Shown here in pieces: positions 60,019 through 64,000 of a stretch of DNA of 64,000 nucleotides. The position numbers were made by a program, and so were the translations under genes. Positions within the stretch are counted from its first letter, which is position 1; each line of letters opens with the position of its first letter. This stretch comes from Bacteroidota bacterium (GTDB taxonomy: Bacteria > Bacteroidota > Bacteroidia > Bacteroidales > FEN-979). The notes under the pieces were generated by a model. That model ran no database searches and was not told the origin of the DNA. It saw nothing but the letters and a program-made list of their open reading frames with translations. The stretch spans positions 19,304 to 83,303 of the forward strand of contig JAPLDJ010000006.1 in NCBI GenBank assembly GCA_026391805.1, written 5' to 3'.

Positions 60019-60987
60019 ATGGATCCGATCATCCCTCCGGTCGAAAAATCGCTGCTCGAACAGGAACTTACCGAGGCTCATTTTGTTCGCAATACCAACA
60101 ACGGACAAAACAAGATCTACATCTTTACCGCCCATGGCTTCCCTAACCTGATGCGCGAGGTAGGCCGGCTCAGGGAGGAAACATTCCGTGATGCGGGCGG
60201 CGGGACTGGCAAATCCATCGATATTGATGAATTTGATACGGCTGCAAAGCCCTTTATCCAGTTGATTGTTTGGGATCCTTCCGGAAAGGAGATTGTCGGC
60301 GGGTATCGTTTTATCCATGGAAAGAACATTCCCTGCAAACCCGATTGTTCCCTGAACAGTGCAACAGCTGAACTCTTCGATTATTCAGATCGTTTTGTCC
60401 GCGATTTCCTTCCGGTCTCCATTGAACTCGGGCGCTCTTTCGTTCAGCCGGAATACCAGCCGACCGTCAACCTGAAAAAAGGAATGTATTCGCTGGATAA
60501 CCTCTGGGACGGACTGGGTGCCATGATCATCGATAACCCCGACGTTCAGTATTTTTTCGGGAAGATGACCATGTACACAGATTACAACAAGACCGCACGG
60601 GACATCATTCTTTATTTCCTGAAAAAGTTCTTCCCCGACCATGAAAAGCTGATGACCCCGAAAGAACCGGTGAACCTGGAGACAGACGAAAAGTACCTGG
60701 AAAGTCTTTTTACGGGTGCAAATTACGAGGAAAACTACAAGATCCTGATCCATCAGATCCGTGCCTTCAACGAGCATATTCCTCCGCTGGTCAATGCTTA
60801 CATGAACCTCTCCCCTACCATGACGACGTTCGGCACCGCCATCAACCATGAATTCGGTGAAGTGGAAGAAACCGGCATCATGATTCACATCGAGGACATC
60901 TATCCCCGCAAGAAAGAGCGTCACCTTACCACGTACATGAAGCGTTTTTCGACCTGGACGACGCTGAAGTTAAGGAGGAAAAGGTAG
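60019..60987 (+). CDS. glsB: N-acyltransferase of the glycine/ornithine lipid type (GlsB-like)
   Basis: The 322 residues belong to the GNAT-type family that also holds OlsB and autoinducer synthases: EVGRLREETFRDAGGGTGKSIDIDEFDTAAKPFIQLIVWD, the GGYRFIHG strand, and the ELGRSFVQPEYQ segment near residue 140 that lines the acyl site. Here an acyl group from acyl-carrier protein would be joined to an amino acid (glycine in Bacteroides GlsB), giving N-acyl-glycine (commendamide), which GlsA then completes. The pair glsA-glsB on one strand supports this. The amino acid used cannot be read from sequence. ATG at 60019. Confidence 0.85.
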   Translation: MDPIIPPVEKSLLEQELTEAHFVRNTNNGQNKIYIFTAHGFPNLMREVGRLREETFRDAGGGTGKSIDIDEFDTAAKPFIQLIVWDPSGKEIVGGYRFIHGKNIPCKPDCSLNSATAELFDYSDRFVRDFLPVSIELGRSFVQPEYQPTVNLKKGMYSLDNLWDGLGAMIIDNPDVQYFFGKMTMYTDYNKTARDIILYFLKKFFPDHEKLMTPKEPVNLETDEKYLESLFTGANYEENYKILIHQIRAFNEHIPPLVNAYMNLSPTMTTFGTAINHEFGEVEETGIMIHIEDIYPRKKERHLTTYMKRFSTWTTLKLRRKR

Positions 60988-61009
60988 GCATTAGGGAACG
61001 GGTTATTGT

Positions 61010-61165
61010 TTTCTAATTGCGAGGAGCATAGCGACGAAGCAATCTCCCTGATTTTTTCACCACATTAGGCACAATAGAACACATTAGAAAATCACACAAT
61101 AGAATATGGTAAGAAAGTCTATTGTGATCCTATGTGCCCTATTGTGTCTATTGTGGTAAATTTTA
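61010..61165. repeat. GCGAGGAGC repeat copy and ACAATAG inverted array
   Basis: One copy of the GCGAGGAGC...GAAGCAATCTCC unit (61017-61050) is followed by CACATTAGGCACAATAG words and, after about 50 bases, their complement (CTATTGTGATCC...CTATTGTGTCTATTGTGG). The two parts can pair to a long imperfect hairpin between convergent glsB and engB. Confidence 0.8.
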
Positions 61166-61178
61166 AAGCCTTATCCGA

Positions 61179-61772
61179 TCAATCAAAAAGTAATTTTTCA
61201 ATCGCCAAAAGAACTTCATCTTTTCCTCTCTTTACCTCGGAAGAAGTCAGTATAAACTCCGGATCAATGTTCATGACCGACTGAAGAACCTTTCTATAAT
61301 GGGCAGGGAAACTGGTTTGCTGGGATTTGGAAAGCTTATCGGATTTTGTGAAGAGAATCGTGAAGGGTCTTTTATTACGGCTCAGCCATGACATAAATTC
61401 CATGTCAATCTTTTGGGGTTCATGCCTGATATCGATAAGCACAAAGGACATTTTCAGGTTATCGCGTCGAAGGAAGTAACTTTCGATCATGATCTCGAGT
61501 CTGGCCCTTTCATCTTTTGAGGTTTTTGCGAAACCGATGCCCGGAAGATCAACAATGTACCACGATTCATTGATCAGAAAATGGTTGATCAGCCGGGTCT
61601 TCCCAGGTGTACCTGACACTTTTGCAAGTCCCTTGATCCCGGTGACCATGTTGATCAGCGAAGATTTCCCAACATTCGACCGGCCGATAAATGCAAATTC
61701 CGGCAGGTTTCCCGCAGGACAAAACTTAAGTGACGGACTGGAAGAGATAAATTTTGCTGAAGAAATTAGCAT
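61179..61772 (-). CDS. engB: Ribosome biogenesis GTPase EngB (YsxC)
   Basis: EngB is an essential GTPase for assembly of the large ribosomal subunit. The 197 residues show all GTPase motifs: G1 GRSNVGKSSLIN near residue 28, G2 in GTPGKTRLINHFL, G3 DLPGIG and G4 TKSDK, followed by TSSEVKRG (G5). Start ATG at 61772 and the N-terminal FISSSPSLKFCPAGNLPEFAFIG are typical. No other gene is in its unit; the upstream gap is filled with repeats. Confidence 0.95.
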   Translation of the reverse strand: MLISSAKFISSSPSLKFCPAGNLPEFAFIGRSNVGKSSLINMVTGIKGLAKVSGTPGKTRLINHFLINESWYIVDLPGIGFAKTSKDERARLEIMIESYFLRRDNLKMSFVLIDIRHEPQKIDMEFMSWLSRNKRPFTILFTKSDKLSKSQQTSFPAHYRKVLQSVMNIDPEFILTSSEVKRGKDEVLLAIEKLLFD

Positions 61773-61811
61773 AGAAACTGGTTTTTAGATTTGTAAATAT
61801 ACTAATTATTA

Positions 61812-62050
61812 AACAGGCGATAGGCGATGGGCGATAGGCGATGGGCGATAGGCGATAAATATTAATCTGTGACTTAATCTGTGTTAATCCCTGCGGCATG
61901 CAGTTGTGAAAATCTGTGGTGAAAAATAAAAATGTGACAGGTGACAAAATAATGATCTGTGACAAGTCTGTGCAAATCTGTGTCAATCTGTGGTGAAAAT
62001 TTATTACACGAAGGTTCACGAAGTAGAACACGAAGATCCACGAAGAAGGT
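61812..62050. repeat. Composite word repeats upstream of engB
   Basis: GCGATAGGCGATGG words (61812-61858), two AATCTGTG blocks (61863-61926, with a degenerate palindrome at 61890-61903, and 61953-62000) joined by TGTGACAGGTGAC words, and a CACGAAG block (62001-62045). The gap of about 300 bases between engB and the DUF4143 gene holds nothing else. Confidence 0.85.
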
Positions 62051-62069
62051 TGCTTCAGGGAGTTTCATT

Positions 62070-63200
62070 CTACAGGATAAATTCCAGGTAATTATCCTTG
62101 TTGATATTTATATAATTTGAGCCATACTCACTGCTCCAGCTAACCGGGGTTCTGGTTTTCGATTTTCCGGATTTGATCTCATAAGCAAAATATTCCCCTT
62201 TGTATTCTTCCACATAATCAATTTCGGTTCCGGAATAGGTTCGCCAAAAAAAACGATTTACATTTTTCTGATTGAATAACAGATATTTTTGCCGTTCAGC
62301 AATAATGAAATTTTCCCATAAAGCACCGGAATCGTTTCGGTCGTTCAGGTACTTCATGTTGTCAATCAATATATTACGGATGCCTGTGTCGTAAAAATAG
62401 TATTTCTGTGATTTGCTGATCTCTTTTCGGGGGTTGTGACTGAACGCCGGGAGTTTGAATATCACAAAAGATTGTTCCAGCAAAAAAAGATATCTTTCCA
62501 CTGTTTCACGATTCAACCCCAGTTTAACACCAAGTTCATGAAGCGAAACCTGCGATCCCATCTGGTATGCCAGTAATTTCAATAAATCCCTGATCTTTAG
62601 AGGGTATTTGATCATCTCCAATTCCAGGATATCTTTAAATATCAGGGATGAAGATATGTCGCGCAGGTAGTATTCTTTTTCGGCATTGTTCACGGTTGTG
62701 ACCACCTCCGGATAAGAGCCGAAAATTAATCGCTCTTCAAGCTGGTCATTCAACGCGAAGGGATTATTGAACCTGGCAAGTTCCTGCATGGAAAGTGGTA
62801 AGAGGGTGAAGATCCTTTTTCGTCCGGCCAGAGATTCTGAAACACGGCCAGAGAGCATAAAGGAGGAGGATCCTGTAACAAGAGTTTTTAACTCCGGAAG
62901 TTCATCATGCATAATCTTAAGATTAATCCCTATTTCGGGGATCCGCTGTCCCTCATCGATAAACAATAATTCATACCCTGCCACCAGTGACCGGAGCTTT
63001 CCCAAGTCCCGACTTGATAACACATCGATATATTTTGATTGGTCCGCATTGATCATCAGGGTTTTCAGTTCCATCTCCCTGATGATTTGTTTTGAAAGTG
63101 TCGTTTTTCCTGACTGCCGGGGACCGTAGAGCAGTACAATTTTTTTATGTTGTTTCAGAGCAGCAATTATCTGAGGCTTAATAAACCGATCGATTTCCAT
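62070..63200 (-). CDS. AAA ATPase with DUF4143 C-terminal domain
   Basis: The 376 residues have an N-terminal AAA part with Walker A LYGPRQSGKTTLSKQI near residue 24 and Walker B-like YELLFIDEGQRIPEIG, then TLVTGSSSFMLSGRVSESLAGR (sensor). The C-terminal half is DUF4143, a PD-(D/E)xK-like domain with the FWRTYSGTEIDYVEE and YFAYEIKSGKSKTR motifs. The family is very widespread, often in many copies, and is linked with mobile DNA and defence or toxin functions, but its reaction is unproved. The gene stands alone, with its own -7 box and an 18-base palindrome. Its AT content is higher than that of its neighbours. Confidence 0.88.
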   Translation of the reverse strand: MEIDRFIKPQIIAALKQHKKIVLLYGPRQSGKTTLSKQIIREMELKTLMINADQSKYIDVLSSRDLGKLRSLVAGYELLFIDEGQRIPEIGINLKIMHDELPELKTLVTGSSSFMLSGRVSESLAGRKRIFTLLPLSMQELARFNNPFALNDQLEERLIFGSYPEVVTTVNNAEKEYYLRDISSSLIFKDILELEMIKYPLKIRDLLKLLAYQMGSQVSLHELGVKLGLNRETVERYLFLLEQSFVIFKLPAFSHNPRKEISKSQKYYFYDTGIRNILIDNMKYLNDRNDSGALWENFIIAERQKYLLFNQKNVNRFFWRTYSGTEIDYVEEYKGEYFAYEIKSGKSKTRTPVSWSSEYGSNYININKDNYLEFIL

Positions 63201-63219
63201 GTTGGAGGTATTATACTTG

Positions 63220-63251
63220 CAAAAGTATTAAATATTATGGTTGACCATAAT
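63220..63251 (-). promoter_or_regulatory. Promoter and palindromic operator of the DUF4143 ATPase gene
   Basis: On the minus strand TACTTTTG (63220-63227) is a full -7 match. Six bases upstream lies the perfect palindrome ATTATGGTTGACCATAAT, read on the plus strand at 63234-63251: 8-base arms with a 2-base centre. A regulator bound there would cover the promoter. Confidence 0.65.
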
Positions 63252-63284
63252 TTTTAAGGTTAAATATTCTGGCGTGGGGTATAC

Positions 63285-63350
63285 TTTTTAATCACCCCCA
63301 CGGGGGTTGAGGTGCCTGGGTTGATACCCCGCCGCTCTGCGGCGAGGATG
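63285..63350. repeat. GC-rich palindromes between the DUF4143 gene and the unknown gene
   Basis: CCCCCACGGGGG (near 63295) and CCGCCGCTCTGCGGCG (near 63330) are two short palindromes with TTGAGGTGCC and TTGATACC between them. No gene is seen in the 240-base gap. Confidence 0.6.
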
Positions 63351-63440
63351 TTCATTCCAATTGAGGAATCATTCATAAAACCTTGACATATAATCCGTTT
63401 TGAAAGGACGGGCGACAGAAACCGGTGCACATGAATTGAC

Positions 63441-63797
63441 ATGGGAATTTACCAGGCCAAGGCAAAACCAGGACGCTCAGCCTTTTCAGTCGCTATAGCG
63501 GATTACATGAACCTGCCCTGGATCGAAAGCATCGACACATCCGGGTATGCAGGCAATCCGGGCGATCCGGTCCGGGTCTTTGCCTGCGACCATTTCAGGG
63601 TGACAAGGGTCACGGTTACCCTGAAAGATCCCTCGGGCCAGGTCATCGAAAACGGGGAATGCCAGCCGGCGCCGGAAGGCACCACCTGGCTCTGCACCGC
63701 AACCATCCCGATGGGTTCTGCCCTCGCGGGATCGACGGTGACGGCCGTGGTGTACGATCTGCCGGGACATTTGGCGGAAATGACCGTGACACTGTAA
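63441..63797 (+). CDS. Hypothetical protein, Ig-like or beta-sandwich
   Basis: The 118 residues (ATG at 63441) have no signal peptide. After 30 residues with PWIESIDTSGY the rest shows strands in the order of an Ig-like domain: DPVRVFACDHFRVTRVTVTLKDPSGQVIENGEC, then a WLCTATIPMG strand and a C-terminal STVTAVVYDLPGHLAEMTVTL. Two Cys could pair. The terminator directly after it and its codon usage, which is richer in G and C than that of most neighbours, suggest a real gene. I do not recognise a family. It may belong to a unit with the gene that starts at 63955. Confidence 0.6.
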   Translation: MGIYQAKAKPGRSAFSVAIADYMNLPWIESIDTSGYAGNPGDPVRVFACDHFRVTRVTVTLKDPSGQVIENGECQPAPEGTTWLCTATIPMGSALAGSTVTAVVYDLPGHLAEMTVTL

Positions 63798-63822
63798 ACG
63801 GGATCACCGGTCCTGTTGGACG

Positions 63823-63857
63823 AGAGGCTGTTTCCTTTTTGATTCAGCCTCTTTTTT
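63823..63857 (+). terminator. Rho-independent terminator after the unknown gene
   Basis: AGAGGCTG (63823-63830) and CAGCCTCT (63845-63852) pair perfectly over 8 bases with a 14-base loop and run into T. Confidence 0.8.
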
Positions 63858-63954
63858 GTTCACGCAGTACCCATGTAATAAAAAAGGTTTTGGTCCGAGT
63901 TAGTGGTCATGGAATGCCACAGTATCTTTATAGATAAACTCAAAACCAAAACCC

Positions 63955-64000
63955 ATGTCAGAAGCAAATTTACAACAGAAAGTAACGTATGCCGATAAAA
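63955..64000 (+). CDS. Start of an unknown gene (cut by the window end)
   Basis: An ATG at 63955 opens a frame that reads MSEANLQQKVTYADK to the window end with no stop. Only 15 residues are visible, so nothing can be said about function. It follows the terminator of the preceding gene by about 100 bases. Confidence 0.4.
   Translation, partial: MSEANLQQKVTYADK

Overview
The window comes from a member of the Bacteroidetes, most likely an anaerobic, free-living or sediment-type Bacteroidales. The evidence is a set of type IX secretion (T9SS) genes (porU, porV, porP/sprF-like, gldJ), a secreted protease ending in a T9SS sorting domain, an S46 dipeptidyl-peptidase, and promoters of the Bacteroidetes type (TTTG, about 19 bases, TAnnTTTG). 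Pyruvate:ferredoxin oxidoreductase and an aldehyde ferredoxin oxidoreductase point to anaerobic life.

Layout. 1-2.1 kb: the 3' part of a polytopic membrane protein, then ispF. 2.2-13.4 kb: a T9SS block with porV and two tandem PorU-type proteins on the minus strand, and a PorP/SprF protein and gldJ on the plus strand. 13.5-20.3 kb: murF, anmK, folC, a ThiS/ThiF pair and a carboxyltransferase (pycB-like). 20.4-31.9 kb: a tungsten/molybdenum block with AOR, a DUF3795 protein, pruA, a ModE-like regulator, a WtpABC-type transporter, moeA, moaA, moaC and a MOSC-Mog fusion. 32-38.2 kb: secreted S8 protease, a small four-helix-bundle gene between two repeat arrays, and DPP7. 38.3-41.9 kb: tRNA-Leu, tRNA-Gly, mutS and a TrmH-family methylase. 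42-49.7 kb: an outer-membrane/OmpA/TPR protein, deoxynucleoside kinase, folK, sppA and a dihydroorotate-dehydrogenase-like protein. 49.8-53.3 kb: nifJ, with an amber codon near its start. 53.5-64 kb: mutS2, a biotin-dependent carboxylase pair, rpsT, the lipid acyltransferase pair glsA/glsB, engB, a DUF4143 ATPase, one unknown small gene, and the start of a further gene.

How the genes fit together. AOR needs a tungsten- or molybdenum-pterin cofactor, and the oxyanion transporter plus the moa/moe genes lie just downstream of it. The S8 protease carries the C-terminal signal that the PorU/PorV machinery processes. The carboxyltransferase and biotin carrier near 57 kb probably work with further subunits elsewhere, and possibly with the pycB-like gene at 18.5 kb.

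The most unusual aspect is the intergenic DNA. Nearly every gap holds runs of short, slightly varied words of 5-12 bases, belonging to about 18 unrelated families. They occur in both orientations, often several families end to end. Two have become part of coding sequence in frame (mutS and the MOSC-Mog gene), one forms a 14-copy heptamer array in the rpsT leader, and the largest two flank the four-helix-bundle gene as imperfect hairpins. Several copies of one family carry a 19-base palindrome at the same internal point. These repeats, and their possible link to the four-helix-bundle gene, are the best candidate here for an undescribed system.
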